From assembly GCF_020091405.1 (NCBI RefSeq), contig NZ_CP081903.1:4650501-4714500 (forward strand): a stretch of 64,000 nt of DNA, read 5' to 3'. The position numbers and the translations under genes are program-made. The notes beneath the pieces were generated by a model, which searched no databases, was not told where the DNA came from, and worked only from the letters and a program-made list of their open reading frames with translations. Origin of the DNA: Bacteroides cellulosilyticus. GTDB taxonomy: Bacteria; Bacteroidota; Bacteroidia; Bacteroidales; Bacteroidaceae. Positions 17,661-27,381 of the stretch are shown here, one piece after another; position 1 is the first letter of the stretch, and the number at the start of each line of letters is the position of its first letter.

Positions 17661-18875
17661 ATGGCGAATACACTGAAAGGGAAGAAAATTGTATTAGGAA
17701 TAACTGGAAGTATTGCTGCTTATAAAGCTTGTTATATTATCCGGGGACTTATAAAGCAAGGTGCTGAGGTACAGGTAGTCATAACTCCTGCAGGAAAAGA
17801 ATTTATAACTCCCATTACGCTTTCGGCATTGACGAGTAAACCGGTTATCAGTGAGTTTTTTGCCCAACGTGACGGTACATGGAATAGCCATGTGGATCTG
17901 GGTTTATGGGCGGATGCTATGCTTATAGCTCCGGCAACAGCTTCAACTATTGGCAAGATGGCAAATGGAGTGGCTGATAATATGTTGATTACGACTTATT
18001 TGTCGGCTAAGGCTCCGGTATTTGTGGCACCCGCTATGGACCTCGATATGTATGCCCATCCTTCTACACAAAAGAATCTGGATACGCTTCGTTCTTATGG
18101 AAATCATATTATAGAACCGGGTACGGGAGAACTTGCCAGCCATCTGGTAGGTAAGGGACGTATGGAAGAACCGGAAGTCATTATTCAACATCTGGCGAAT
18201 TATTTTGCCGGGAAAGAAGGTGATTTGCGAGGTAAGACCATTATGATCACTGCCGGACCTACTTATGAGAAGATCGATCCGGTACGTTTTATCGGGAACT
18301 ATTCTTCCGGTAAGATGGGGTTTGCTATTGCAGATGAATGTGCTGCCCGCGGAGCTAAGGTCATTATGATATCAGGTCCTGTACAACAGCAATTGAAATA
18401 TCCGGTACGTTGGTTTGCTGTGGAATCGGCAGATCAGATGTATAATGCTGCGTGTAGCTTTTTTGCAGAGGCTGATGCTGCTATTCTTTCGGCTGCTGTT
18501 GCCGATTTTACACCGGAACAGGTTGCTGATGCTAAGATAAAGCGGGAAAAGGAAGGGGAAATGACGTTGCGTTTGAAACCTACGAAAGACATTGCCGCCT
18601 GTCTGGGACAGATGAAGAAAGATCGTCAGGTATTGGTAGGTTTTGCCCTGGAAACGAATGACGAACAGCATAACGCTGAGGATAAGCTGCGACGGAAGAA
18701 TCTGGATTTTATCGTTCTGAATTCTCTGAATGATAAGGGAGCCGGTTTCCGGTACGACACGAATAAAATCAGTATCATTGACCGTGAAAGCAAGACGGAC
18801 TTTCCGTTGAAATCAAAGGCGGAAGTAGCTGCGGATATTGTGGATCGTCTGGTGGAAGTTATGAAGAATAAGTAA
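17661..18875 (+). CDS. coaBC: Phosphopantothenoylcysteine decarboxylase / phosphopantothenate-cysteine ligase
   Basis: 404 residues, bifunctional. The CoaC flavoprotein half has GSIAAYKA, the active-site His in SHVDLGLWADAM and PAMDLDM (PAMN variant with Asp). The CoaB half starts near residue 190 with ITAGPTYEKIDPVRFIGNYS and SGKMG, and has AAVADFTP. Together they convert 4'-phosphopantothenate and cysteine to 4'-phosphopantetheine in coenzyme A synthesis. Co-transcribed with the exonuclease and DUF4835 genes. Confidence 0.95.
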   Translation: MANTLKGKKIVLGITGSIAAYKACYIIRGLIKQGAEVQVVITPAGKEFITPITLSALTSKPVISEFFAQRDGTWNSHVDLGLWADAMLIAPATASTIGKMANGVADNMLITTYLSAKAPVFVAPAMDLDMYAHPSTQKNLDTLRSYGNHIIEPGTGELASHLVGKGRMEEPEVIIQHLANYFAGKEGDLRGKTIMITAGPTYEKIDPVRFIGNYSSGKMGFAIADECAARGAKVIMISGPVQQQLKYPVRWFAVESADQMYNAACSFFAEADAAILSAAVADFTPEQVADAKIKREKEGEMTLRLKPTKDIAACLGQMKKDRQVLVGFALETNDEQHNAEDKLRRKNLDFIVLNSLNDKGAGFRYDTNKISIIDRESKTDFPLKSKAEVAADIVDRLVEVMKNK

Positions 18876-18884
18876 ATATAGCTA

Positions 18885-19787
18885 GTGAGGAATAAGACAC
18901 TTTATATGATTTTGCTTCTGGTTGTGGTGGCGTTAAAGTCTGCTGCTCAGGAATTGAATTGTAAATTTACGGTGAATTATTCTCAGATACAAGGTACGAG
19001 TACACAGGTTTTTACTACGCTTGAAAACGCCTTGATGGAGTTTATCAATACCCGTCGGTGGACGCAGGCGCAGTATGAAGTGAATGAACGGATTCGTTGT
19101 TCTATGAACCTGACCGTGAAAGAATATAATGAGGCGGACGGACGTTGGAAGTGTGAGCTGATTGTACAGTCTACACGCCCCGTCTGGCAATCCGGATATC
19201 AGACGGTAGTTTTTAGCTTTAAAGATACGGATGTTGCTTTCAACTATCGTGAGTTCGATCCGCTGCAACTGAGGGATAATGTTATTGATAGTAATCTGAC
19301 GGCAGTAATTGCTTATTATGCTTATATGATTATAGGACTGGACATGGACACGATGGCTCCACAGGGTGGTACGGAGGTTTTTCGGGCAGCCGAAGACATT
19401 GTAACGGCCGCACAGAACCTTGGTGAAAGCGGTTGGAAAGCGTTCGATAGCAGTCGGAATCGTTATGCGTTAGTTTCTGATTATCTGGAAGATGGCATGG
19501 CGCCTTTGCGCAAACTGATGTATGGATATCATCGTACAGGTATGGATGAACTCTCTGTGAATGTTACCCGTGCCCGCGCTGTAATAACATCTATGCTTAG
19601 CGGTCTGAAAGAGGCGCAACAGAATAAGCCTATGTCGGCATTGCCCGGTTTGTTTACTGAAATAAAGAAAGATGAATTGATTAATCTTTATTCCCGTGCT
19701 GCAATGAAGGAAAAGGAAGAAATATGTGAACTACTCTCTTCTGTCAACCCTTCGCTGACTACCGAGTGGGAAAAGATAAAACAATAA
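18885..19787 (+). CDS. DUF4835 protein (PorD-like), probable exported protein
   Basis: 300 residues from a GTG start, with a signal peptide cut near SAAQELNC. Blocks CKFTVNYSQIQGTSTQVF, TRPVWQSGYQT and AYYAYMIIGLDMDTM are typical of DUF4835. In Bacteroidetes with type IX secretion, this family has been named PorD; gut Bacteroides generally lack that system, so the name may not describe its function here. It is conserved between coaBC and recN. Role unknown. Confidence 0.85.
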   Translation: MRNKTLYMILLLVVVALKSAAQELNCKFTVNYSQIQGTSTQVFTTLENALMEFINTRRWTQAQYEVNERIRCSMNLTVKEYNEADGRWKCELIVQSTRPVWQSGYQTVVFSFKDTDVAFNYREFDPLQLRDNVIDSNLTAVIAYYAYMIIGLDMDTMAPQGGTEVFRAAEDIVTAAQNLGESGWKAFDSSRNRYALVSDYLEDGMAPLRKLMYGYHRTGMDELSVNVTRARAVITSMLSGLKEAQQNKPMSALPGLFTEIKKDELINLYSRAAMKEKEEICELLSSVNPSLTTEWEKIKQ

Positions 19788-19823
19788 TTAGGAAGTGAGT
19801 AAGATTAAAATTGTAAATAAGTC

Positions 19824-21488
19824 ATGTTACGTTCGCTTTACATACAGAATTACGCGCTTATAGAAAAGCTTGATATTAGCTTTGGTGCAGGTTTCTCCGT
19901 TATCACAGGTGAGACGGGTGCCGGTAAGTCTATTATACTGGGTGCTATCGGCTTGTTGCTTGGTCAGCGTGCCGAAGTAAAAGCCATTCGACAAGGTGCA
20001 TCGAAGTGTGTGATTGAGGCCCGTTTTGATATTTCAGCTTATGGTATGGAGCCTTTCTTTGAAGATAATGAACTGGAATATGAAGAAGAGTGTATCTTGC
20101 GTCGTGAGGTTTATGCATCTGGTAAGAGTCGTGCATTTATCAATGATACTCCGGCTTCGCTTGTACAAATGAAGGAGTTGGGTGAACAGTTAATTGACGT
20201 GCATTCTCAGCACCAGAATCTTTTGTTGAATAAAGAAGGATTCCAGTTGAATGTACTCGATATATTGTCTCATAATGATGAAAAACTTTCTGCTTATCAA
20301 TCTTTGTATAGAGAATGGAAGCGAGCACAACAGGAACTGGCAGACCTCATAGCCCGTGCTGAGCAGAATAAGGCAGATGAAGACTATATCCGTTTCCAGT
20401 TGGAGCAGTTGGAAGAAGCAAATTTGTCTGCAGGTGAACAGGAAGAACTGGAACAGGAGACGGATATGTTGAGTCATGCTGAAGAAATAAAGGCCGGTTT
20501 GTTCCGTGTCGGACAATTGTTGACCTCTGATGAAGGTGGTCTGCTGGCCGGGTTGAAGGAAAGTCTGAATACAATGCTTGGTCTGCAAAAAGTTTATTCT
20601 CCGGCTACTGAACTTGCTGAACGCCTGGAAAGTACATATATTGAATTGAAAGATGTTTCCCAGGAAGTTTCTTCTCAGGAAGAGGATGTTGAGTTTAATC
20701 CTGATCGTCTGGAAGAGGTAAACGATCGGTTGAATCTGATTTATACCTTACAGCAAAAACATAGGGCAACCACTGTGGAGGAGTTACTGGCACTTGCTGA
20801 AGAATATGCAGCAAAGTTGGCGGCCATTACTTCTTATGATGAACGTATTGGTGAGTTGACAACTCTTTGCGATACTTTATATAATAAGGTGAGAAAGCAG
20901 GCTGCTGTTCTTACCAAAGCCCGTACCAGTGCCGCTCGTGAAGTTGAAAAGCAGATGGCTTCCCGCTTGGTGCCGTTGGGTATGCCTAATGTGCGTTTTC
21001 AGGTGGAGATGGGAATAAGAAAAGAGCCTGGTGTACACGGTGAAGATACCGTCAACTTTCTCTTTTCTGCCAATAAAAACGGCTCATTGCAAAATATTTC
21101 ATCGGTAGCTTCCGGTGGTGAGATTGCACGTGTCATGTTGTCCATCAAGGCGATGATAGCCGGTGCGGTGAAATTGCCCACTATTGTATTTGATGAAATA
21201 GATACAGGAGTATCCGGTGAGATTGCCGACCGTATGGCGGACATTATGCAGGAAATGGGCGAACAGGATCGCCAGGTAATCAGTATTACCCATCTGCCGC
21301 AAATTGCTGCGCGCGGATGCGCACATTATAAAGTATATAAGCAAGATAACGAAACCGAAACCAATAGCCACATACGCCGTCTGGCAGATGAGGAGAGGGT
21401 AGAGGAAATAGCCCATATGCTCAGTGGGGCTACTTTGACAGAAGCTGCTTTGAATAATGCAAAGGCGCTTCTTGGTATCAAAAGATAG
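19824..21488 (+). CDS. recN: DNA repair protein RecN
   Basis: 554 residues, full length. Walker A GETGAGKS (29-36), GLLLGQRAE, DVHSQHQNLLL, a central coiled coil (about 150-350), the ABC signature SGGEIARVMLSIKAM and Walker B IVFDEIDTGVSGEIADRM. An SMC-like ATPase acting on double-strand breaks. It lies 36 bp after the DUF4835 gene on the same strand. Confidence 0.96.
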   Translation: MLRSLYIQNYALIEKLDISFGAGFSVITGETGAGKSIILGAIGLLLGQRAEVKAIRQGASKCVIEARFDISAYGMEPFFEDNELEYEEECILRREVYASGKSRAFINDTPASLVQMKELGEQLIDVHSQHQNLLLNKEGFQLNVLDILSHNDEKLSAYQSLYREWKRAQQELADLIARAEQNKADEDYIRFQLEQLEEANLSAGEQEELEQETDMLSHAEEIKAGLFRVGQLLTSDEGGLLAGLKESLNTMLGLQKVYSPATELAERLESTYIELKDVSQEVSSQEEDVEFNPDRLEEVNDRLNLIYTLQQKHRATTVEELLALAEEYAAKLAAITSYDERIGELTTLCDTLYNKVRKQAAVLTKARTSAAREVEKQMASRLVPLGMPNVRFQVEMGIRKEPGVHGEDTVNFLFSANKNGSLQNISSVASGGEIARVMLSIKAMIAGAVKLPTIVFDEIDTGVSGEIADRMADIMQEMGEQDRQVISITHLPQIAARGCAHYKVYKQDNETETNSHIRRLADEERVEEIAHMLSGATLTEAALNNAKALLGIKR

Positions 21489-21525
21489 CCTTTAATTTTT
21501 AATTTCTAATTTTAATTTCTCAAAG

Positions 21526-22266
21526 ATGGTTGATAAGAGTGAAATGATTTTCGGCGTTCGCGCTGTGATAGAAGCAATACAGGCAGGAAAGGAAATCGAT
21601 AAGATTCTGGTGAAGAAAGACATTCAGAGCGATTTATCCAAAGAACTTTTTGCTGTGCTAAAAGGAACTTTGATTCCGGTGCAACGTGTTCCGGTGGAAC
21701 GTATTAATCGCGTTACCCGTAAGAATCATCAAGGAGTGATTGCTTTTATTTCATCCGTTACGTATCAGAAGACAGAAGACTTGGTGCCTTTTCTTTTCGA
21801 AGAGGGCAAGAACCCGCTGTTCGTCATGTTGGATGGTGTGACTGATGTTCGTAACTTTGGTGCCATAGCTCGTACCTGTGAGTGTGCAGCGGTAGATGCT
21901 GTTATCATTCCTGCTAAAGGAAGCGTAACGGTGAATGCTGATGCAATGAAAACATCTGCCGGAGCATTGCATGTTCTGCCGGTTTGCCGTGAGCAGAATC
22001 TGAAGGTTACATTGCAATATCTCAAAGATAGTGGTTTCCGCATTGTGGCAGCTACAGAAAAGGGTGACTATGATTATACCAAAGCTGATTATACAGGACC
22101 GATGTGTATCATAATGGGAGCTGAAGATAAAGGTGTTTCTTATGAGAATCTGGCTCTTTGCGATGAGTGGGTGAAAATCCCAATGCTGGGTACTATCGAG
22201 TCGCTTAATGTTTCTGTTGCGGCAGGTATTTTGATTTATGAAGCTGTGAAACAAAGAACCAACTAA
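21526..22266 (+). CDS. rlmB: 23S rRNA (guanosine-2'-O-)-methyltransferase, TrmH/SpoU family
   Basis: 246 residues. An N-terminal L30e-like substrate-binding domain precedes the SPOUT core: motif 1 GVTDVRNFGAIART, motif 2 CIIMGAEDKGVSYE and motif 3 IPMLGTIESLNVSVAAGI. It methylates a ribose in 23S rRNA (G2251-type) with SAM; another TrmH-family target cannot be excluded. The short gap after recN is AT-only word repeats (ttaattttt/aatttctaa). Confidence 0.92.
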   Translation: MVDKSEMIFGVRAVIEAIQAGKEIDKILVKKDIQSDLSKELFAVLKGTLIPVQRVPVERINRVTRKNHQGVIAFISSVTYQKTEDLVPFLFEEGKNPLFVMLDGVTDVRNFGAIARTCECAAVDAVIIPAKGSVTVNADAMKTSAGALHVLPVCREQNLKVTLQYLKDSGFRIVAATEKGDYDYTKADYTGPMCIIMGAEDKGVSYENLALCDEWVKIPMLGTIESLNVSVAAGILIYEAVKQRTN

Positions 22267-22269
22267 GAT

Positions 22270-23973
22270 ATGAAGAAGAACTTGTTGTTGACGCTCGCCC
22301 TCTGTTTGCTGGCACAGTGGAGTGTAGCTCAGGCACCCAAATGGGTGGAAAAAGCCAAGCGTGCTGTTTTCTCGGTGGTTACGTATGACGAGAGTGATAA
22401 GATACTTAATACGGGAAATGGATTTTTTGTTACCGAGGATGGAATTGCTCTGTCTGATTATAGCTTGTTTAAAGGTGCGCAGCGTGCCGTTGTCATTAAT
22501 TCGGAGGGCACACAAATGCCTGTGGAAGTTATTATGGGAGCAAATGACATGTATGATGTTGTGAAGTTCCGTGTAGCGATTTCAGGAAAAAAAGTACCTG
22601 CATTAGTGGTATCTCCTGTGGCCCCGACTGTAGGTGCAAGCATTTATCTGCTACCTTATTCTACACAGAAAGATCGTTCCTATACTACCGGACAGGTGAA
22701 AGAAGAGTCTAAGGTAGATGGACAATATCATTATTATACACTTGATATGCAGCTGAAGGACAAAATGGTAAGTTGTCCGGTAATGACTGCTGAGGGACAA
22801 GTATTCGGTTTGGCACAGAAATCTTCAGGAAAAGATACAGCTACCATTTGCTATGCAGTAGGTGCTGATTATGCTATGGCTCAAAAGATAAGTCCTCTTT
22901 CTTTCAATGATCATACATTGTTGAGTATCGGCATTAAGAAAGCATTGCCTGAGACAGAAGAACAAGCATTGGTTTATCTCTACATGGCTTCTTCACAGCT
23001 TGCGCCGGAGAAATACGCCGGATTGCTGAATGATTTTATAGCTCAGTATCCCAACAGTGCTGACGGTTATCTTCGTCGTGCAAATAATCAAATCTTCCAG
23101 TCAAAGGAGGAAAGTTCAATGGATAAGGTAGCAGCTGATATGGATAAGGCACTTGAAGTGGCACAAAAGAAAGATGATGCATACTTCAATCGTGCCAAAC
23201 TGATTTATGGTTATCAGTTGGATAAACCTGAAAAAACCTATAAAGATTGGACATATGACAGGGCTTTGGATGAGGTTCGTAAAGCGATTGCAATCGAAGC
23301 TCTTCCGGTTTATGTTCAGTTGGAAGGCGATATCCAGTTTGCTAAGAAGGACTATGCTGCTGCTTTTGCCAGTTATGAGAAGGTGAATGGTTCCAATATT
23401 GCCTCTCCGGCTACATTCTTTAGTGCCGCTAAGACGAAAGAATTGATGGAAGCAGCTCCGGAAGAAGTGTTGGCTTTGATGGATAGTTGTATGGCGCGTT
23501 TCGTGCAACCGTACAGTGAAGAAGCAGCTCCTTATCTGCTGGAACGTGCTCAGATGCGCCTGAATGCCGGACAAGGACGCGGTGCGATGCTTGATTATGA
23601 TGAATACTATAAAGCGGTTCGTGGTAATGTGAATGATGTGTTCTATTATTATCGCGAACAGGCGGCCGTTCAGGCAAAGCAGTTTCAGCGTGCGTTGGAT
23701 GATTTGGCAAAAGCTATTGAGCTTAATCCGAAAGAGCTGACTTATTTTTCGGAACTTGCGGTGGTGAACATTCGCGTGGGTAGAAATGAGGAAGCAATCA
23801 AGGTGCTGAAAGATGCTTTGGAAATTGATCCTAAATATGGTGAAGCCTATCGCCTGATAGGAGTGGCACAACTACAGTTAAAGCAAAACAAAGAGGCTTG
23901 TGCTAGCTTCGCGAAAGCCAAGGAACTGGGTGATCCGAATGTTGATGCTTTAATAGAAAAACACTGTAAGTGA
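22270..23973 (+). CDS. Exported protein: degenerate trypsin-like domain plus TPR repeats
   Basis: 567 residues with a signal peptide (cut near SVAQAPKW). Residues about 25-205 follow the HtrA-like trypsin fold, but the catalytic His position reads LSDYSLF (Tyr64), the Asp is kept (MYDVVKF, Asp96) and the usual GNSGG reads KMVSCPVM (Ser168 without the oxyanion Gly pattern). It is therefore probably not an active protease. The rest is TPR repeats (about 255-560; clear ones in the last 120 residues, e.g. ALDDLAKAIELNPKELTYF). Likely a periplasmic scaffold or binding protein. It starts 4 bp after rlmB. Confidence 0.85.
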   Translation: MKKNLLLTLALCLLAQWSVAQAPKWVEKAKRAVFSVVTYDESDKILNTGNGFFVTEDGIALSDYSLFKGAQRAVVINSEGTQMPVEVIMGANDMYDVVKFRVAISGKKVPALVVSPVAPTVGASIYLLPYSTQKDRSYTTGQVKEESKVDGQYHYYTLDMQLKDKMVSCPVMTAEGQVFGLAQKSSGKDTATICYAVGADYAMAQKISPLSFNDHTLLSIGIKKALPETEEQALVYLYMASSQLAPEKYAGLLNDFIAQYPNSADGYLRRANNQIFQSKEESSMDKVAADMDKALEVAQKKDDAYFNRAKLIYGYQLDKPEKTYKDWTYDRALDEVRKAIAIEALPVYVQLEGDIQFAKKDYAAAFASYEKVNGSNIASPATFFSAAKTKELMEAAPEEVLALMDSCMARFVQPYSEEAAPYLLERAQMRLNAGQGRGAMLDYDEYYKAVRGNVNDVFYYYREQAAVQAKQFQRALDDLAKAIELNPKELTYFSELAVVNIRVGRNEEAIKVLKDALEIDPKYGEAYRLIGVAQLQLKQNKEACASFAKAKELGDPNVDALIEKHCK

Positions 23974-23996
23974 TAGTATTGCAGATGATATCTTTA

Positions 23997-24045
23997 TAAA
24001 AAAGGCTCTGCTTTCACAAGCCGAGCCTTTATCGGGAAACTCCCG
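23997..24045. other. Hairpins in the gap between the TPR gene and ridA
   Basis: aaaggctc/gagccttt (24001-24030) and cggga/tcccg (24033-24045) could fold. T-richness follows the first stem only on the minus strand, so it is a poor terminator for the plus-strand operon. Nothing else is recognised in 23974-24214. Confidence 0.35.
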
Positions 24046-24214
24046 TGTCAAAAAAGAATTAGCTAAGTCTAGGTTTTTAAAACAGGTATAAGTGAATTTT
24101 TCTTTTGTGTATAATCCTATTAAGTAAATGCATGAAGTTGCAGAATACTGCATAAGATACCAATTTTTTTTCTTGAATGAATCATAAATTGTTGAATACT
24201 AAAATAATATTAGA

Positions 24215-24589
24215 ATGAAAAAAGTAATTTGCAGTCAGAAAGCTCCGGGAGCTATTGGTCCTTACAGCCAGGCTATCGAAGCGAATGGAATGATATTTGT
24301 ATCTGGTCAATTACCTATTGATGCGACTACCGGACAGATGGCAGAAGGTGCTGAAGCACAGGCACGTCAGTCATTGGAGAACATCAAGCATATCCTTGGA
24401 GAAGCAGGTTTGACGATGGCAAATATTGTCAAGACTACTGTTTTCCTACAGGATATGTCATTGTTTGCAGATATGAATAAAGTATATGCTACTTATTTTG
24501 ATGGTGATTTCCCTGCCCGTTCGGCTGTTGCAGTGAAAGCCCTGCCGAAAGATGCTTTAGTGGAGATTGAGTGCATCGCGGTTCGCTAA
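24215..24589 (+). CDS. ridA: RidA family reactive-intermediate deaminase
   Basis: 124 residues. GAIGPYSQAIEANGMIFVSG, the TVFLQDM block and the C-terminal RSAVAVKALPKDALVEIE carry the conserved Arg and Glu of RidA (YjgF/YER057c/UK114). It hydrolyses reactive enamine/imine intermediates made by PLP enzymes. The last 33 bp overlap the end of convergent folC. Confidence 0.95.
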   Translation: MKKVICSQKAPGAIGPYSQAIEANGMIFVSGQLPIDATTGQMAEGAEAQARQSLENIKHILGEAGLTMANIVKTTVFLQDMSLFADMNKVYATYFDGDFPARSAVAVKALPKDALVEIECIAVR

Positions 24590-25810
24590 CAAATCGGCAA
24601 CAATAAAGCTACTGCCTCCCACGAAGATAAAGTCTTCCGGGAGGCTTTTTTCTTGTGCAGCCCGCACGGCAGAGGGAACATCCGGATAGCAATTTCCTTG
24701 CAATCCGGCCTCAGAGGCAAGTTGGGCAAGTTCGCTTTCAGGTAATGCACGCCTTACGCTGGCTTTTGTGAAGTAATATTCGGCTTCTTGGGGTAATAAT
24801 GCTAATACACCGCGTATGTCTTTGTCGTTTACCATACCTATAATCATATGTAGTTTCCGGTAAGATTGCTGTTTCAACTGCTCTGTGATATAGGTGATGC
24901 CACCTACATTGTGTCCGGTATCGCATATCAGGGTAGGGGCATCCTGCAATTTTTGCCAGCGTCCCATCAGTCCGGTCAGTTCACAAACATGGGAGAAGCC
25001 ACTTCGGACAGCCTGCTCACTCAGGTTGTATCCGGCTTTTCGTAGTTCTGGGATGGCTGTGAGTAACGTGCGGGTGTTCTTAGTTTGATATAACCCTTTC
25101 AGTTCACATTCCAATCCGGGGTAATCATCCTTTTCATCTTCTTCTGCAAAGAGAATGGGAGCACCTACTTCGCGAGCTTTTTTTGTAAATACAGGTTTTG
25201 TTTCAGGAGTCGTTTCTCCGATTACGACAGGTATTCCACTTTTAATGATCCCGGCTTTTTCTCCCGCTATCTTTTCTAATGTATTACCCAGAAATTGGGT
25301 ATGGTCAAAACTAATATTGGTGATGATACATAGGTCCGGGTGTACGATATTGGTGCAATCTAGTCTTCCGCCAAGTCCTACTTCGATAACCGCTACATCT
25401 ACATGTTCGTCAGCGAAATAGCGGAATGCCATAGCGGTAGTCAATTCAAAGAAAGAAGGATGCAGAGGCTCAAAAAAATCACGTTCTTTTTCTACAAACC
25501 GGACTACATATTCTTCCGGGATAGGCTGTCCGTTTATTCGGATACGTTCGCGGAAATCTACGAGGTGCGGAGATGTGTAGAGGCCTACCCGGTACCCCGC
25601 TTCCTGCAAGATAGCAGCAAGAGTGTGCGAGCATGAACCTTTGCCATTCGTACCTCCTACATGGATACTGTGGAAGTTCTGGTGCGGGTGTCCGAAGTGT
25701 TCATCCAGTGCCAATGTATTCTCCAAACCTTCCTTGTATGCCGAACTTCCCACCTGTTGAAACATAGGGACACTGTTATATAAGTATAATAAAGTGTTCT
25801 GATAATCCAT
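24557..25810 (-). CDS. folC: Bifunctional folylpolyglutamate synthase / dihydrofolate synthase
   Basis: 417 residues. Mur-ligase-like: P-loop HVGGTNGKGSCSHTLA, LYTSPHLVDFRERIRING, EVGLGGRLDCTNIV and the DGHNVGG-like block CDTGHNVGGI. It adds glutamate to dihydropteroate and to reduced folates. The 3' end overlaps ridA tail to tail. A -7 box (25874-25881, minus strand) gives a leader of about 57 bases. Confidence 0.95.
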   Translation of the reverse strand: MDYQNTLLYLYNSVPMFQQVGSSAYKEGLENTLALDEHFGHPHQNFHSIHVGGTNGKGSCSHTLAAILQEAGYRVGLYTSPHLVDFRERIRINGQPIPEEYVVRFVEKERDFFEPLHPSFFELTTAMAFRYFADEHVDVAVIEVGLGGRLDCTNIVHPDLCIITNISFDHTQFLGNTLEKIAGEKAGIIKSGIPVVIGETTPETKPVFTKKAREVGAPILFAEEDEKDDYPGLECELKGLYQTKNTRTLLTAIPELRKAGYNLSEQAVRSGFSHVCELTGLMGRWQKLQDAPTLICDTGHNVGGITYITEQLKQQSYRKLHMIIGMVNDKDIRGVLALLPQEAEYYFTKASVRRALPESELAQLASEAGLQGNCYPDVPSAVRAAQEKSLPEDFIFVGGSSFIVADLLANRDALNLH

Positions 25811-25873
25811 CTTTTAAAATATTTAACGAGAAAGCAAACTATTCTCTCTTTTTAATTCCTATCTTAGAAGCTG

Positions 25874-25881
25874 CAAATATA
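25874..25881 (-). promoter_or_regulatory. -7 box of folC
   Basis: On the minus strand tatatttg matches TAnnTTTG. It lies in the divergent gap shared with phoH. Confidence 0.6.
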
Positions 25882-25905
25882 TCAACAATTTAAATTTAAA
25901 AGAGT

Positions 25906-27231
25906 ATGGGAGCAAAGAAAAATTTTGTGATTGATACGAACGTAATCCTTCACGACTATAACTGTCTTAAGAATTTCCAAGAGAACGACATTTATCTTCC
26001 CATCGTGGTTCTTGAAGAATTGGACAAATTCAAGAAAGGGAATGAACAGATAAACTTCAATGCCCGTGAATTTCTCCGCGAGCTCGATTTAGTTACCGAT
26101 GACAATCTTTTTAATAAGGGCGCTTCTCTGGGCGAAGGCTTGGGAAGTTTGTTTGTAATAGCCGGTTCGGTGGATGCTCCGGATGTGTTCGACTCATTCC
26201 CCGAGCGTATTCCCGATCATAAGATTCTGGCTGTAGTGGACTGGTTGACGCGCCAAAAGAAGGATATGAAAACCATCCTGGTGACAAAAGACGTGAACCT
26301 CCGGATGAAAGCACGTTCCATAGGCTTACTTTGCGAAGATTATATCAACGACAAGGTGATAAATGTGGATATATTTGAAAAGTCAAATGAAGTGTTTGAG
26401 GGAATTGATCCTGCTTTGATAGACCGGATTTATTCTTCCAGAGAAGGACTGGATATCAGTGAGTTTGATTTCAAAGATATCATCCATCCGAATGAATGTT
26501 TTATCTTGAAAAGTGACAGGAACAGTGTACTTGCCCGTTACAATCCTTTTACACATTCCATTTGTCGGGTGAATAAAACAAAGAACTATGGCATTGAACC
26601 CCGGAATGCCGAACAAAGTTTTGCTTTTGAAGTGTTGACCGATCCAAACATCAAATTGGTTGCTTTGACAGGTAAAGCCGGTACAGGAAAAACATTGTTG
26701 GCTCTGGCAGCTGCCCTTAGTCAAATGAATGACTATAAGCAGATTTTGCTGGCGCGTCCGATTGTTGCTTTATCCAATAAAGACATCGGTTTCCTGCCGG
26801 GTGATGCCAAAGAAAAGGTAGCTCCTTACATGCAACCCTTGTTTGATAATCTGAATGTGATCAAACGTCAGTTTGCTTCTAACTCAACAGAGGTAAAACG
26901 TTTGGAAGATATGCAGAAAAGTGAGCAACTGGTTATTGAAGCATTAGCTTTCATCCGTGGACGTAGTTTGAGTGAAACTTATTGCATTATTGATGAAGCA
27001 CAAAACTTGACTCCGCATGAGATAAAAACTATCATAACCCGTGCGGGCGAAGGTACGAAAATGGTGTTTACCGGCGATATCCAACAGATAGACCAACCTT
27101 ATCTAGACAGTCAGTCCAATGGCTTGGTTTACATGATTGATCGTATGAAAGATCAGAACCTTTTTGCTCACGTAAATTTGTTAAAAGGAGAACGTAGCCA
27201 ATTAAGCGAATTAGCCAGTAATTTGATGTAA
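25906..27231 (+). CDS. PhoH family protein with N-terminal PIN domain
   Basis: 441 residues. The PIN nuclease domain (about 5-150) has FVIDTNVILHDYNCL, EELDKFKKG and LVTKDVNLRMKA with conserved Asp residues. The PhoH ATPase domain has Walker A TGKAGTGKTLLALAAAL, Walker B CIIDEAQNLTPHE and FTGDIQQID. PIN-PhoH proteins unwind and cleave RNA. Monocistronic, with a perfect terminator. Confidence 0.95.
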   Translation: MGAKKNFVIDTNVILHDYNCLKNFQENDIYLPIVVLEELDKFKKGNEQINFNAREFLRELDLVTDDNLFNKGASLGEGLGSLFVIAGSVDAPDVFDSFPERIPDHKILAVVDWLTRQKKDMKTILVTKDVNLRMKARSIGLLCEDYINDKVINVDIFEKSNEVFEGIDPALIDRIYSSREGLDISEFDFKDIIHPNECFILKSDRNSVLARYNPFTHSICRVNKTKNYGIEPRNAEQSFAFEVLTDPNIKLVALTGKAGTGKTLLALAAALSQMNDYKQILLARPIVALSNKDIGFLPGDAKEKVAPYMQPLFDNLNVIKRQFASNSTEVKRLEDMQKSEQLVIEALAFIRGRSLSETYCIIDEAQNLTPHEIKTIITRAGEGTKMVFTGDIQQIDQPYLDSQSNGLVYMIDRMKDQNLFAHVNLLKGERSQLSELASNLM

Positions 27232-27254
27232 CAGAGCTTTATAGGTCGTAAATA

Positions 27255-27288
27255 TGGTGGCAAAGTTATACCCGTAACTTTGCCACCA
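27255..27288 (+). terminator. Terminator of phoH
   Basis: Perfect 14-bp stem (tggtggcaaagtta / taactttgccacca), 6-base loop, followed by ttt/aatttt. Confidence 0.88.
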
Positions 27289-27344
27289 TTTAATTTTATC
27301 ACACATTTTTATCTTTTTCTTGTCCTATTTGATAAAAAATAATG

Positions 27345-27352
27345 TATCTTTG
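27345..27352 (+). promoter_or_regulatory. -7 box of the sugar-nucleotide dehydratase gene
   Basis: tatctttg matches TAnnTTTG, 29 bp before the ATG. Confidence 0.6.
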
Positions 27353-27381
27353 CCTCGCCTAAAACAAAACTGTCAAACGAA

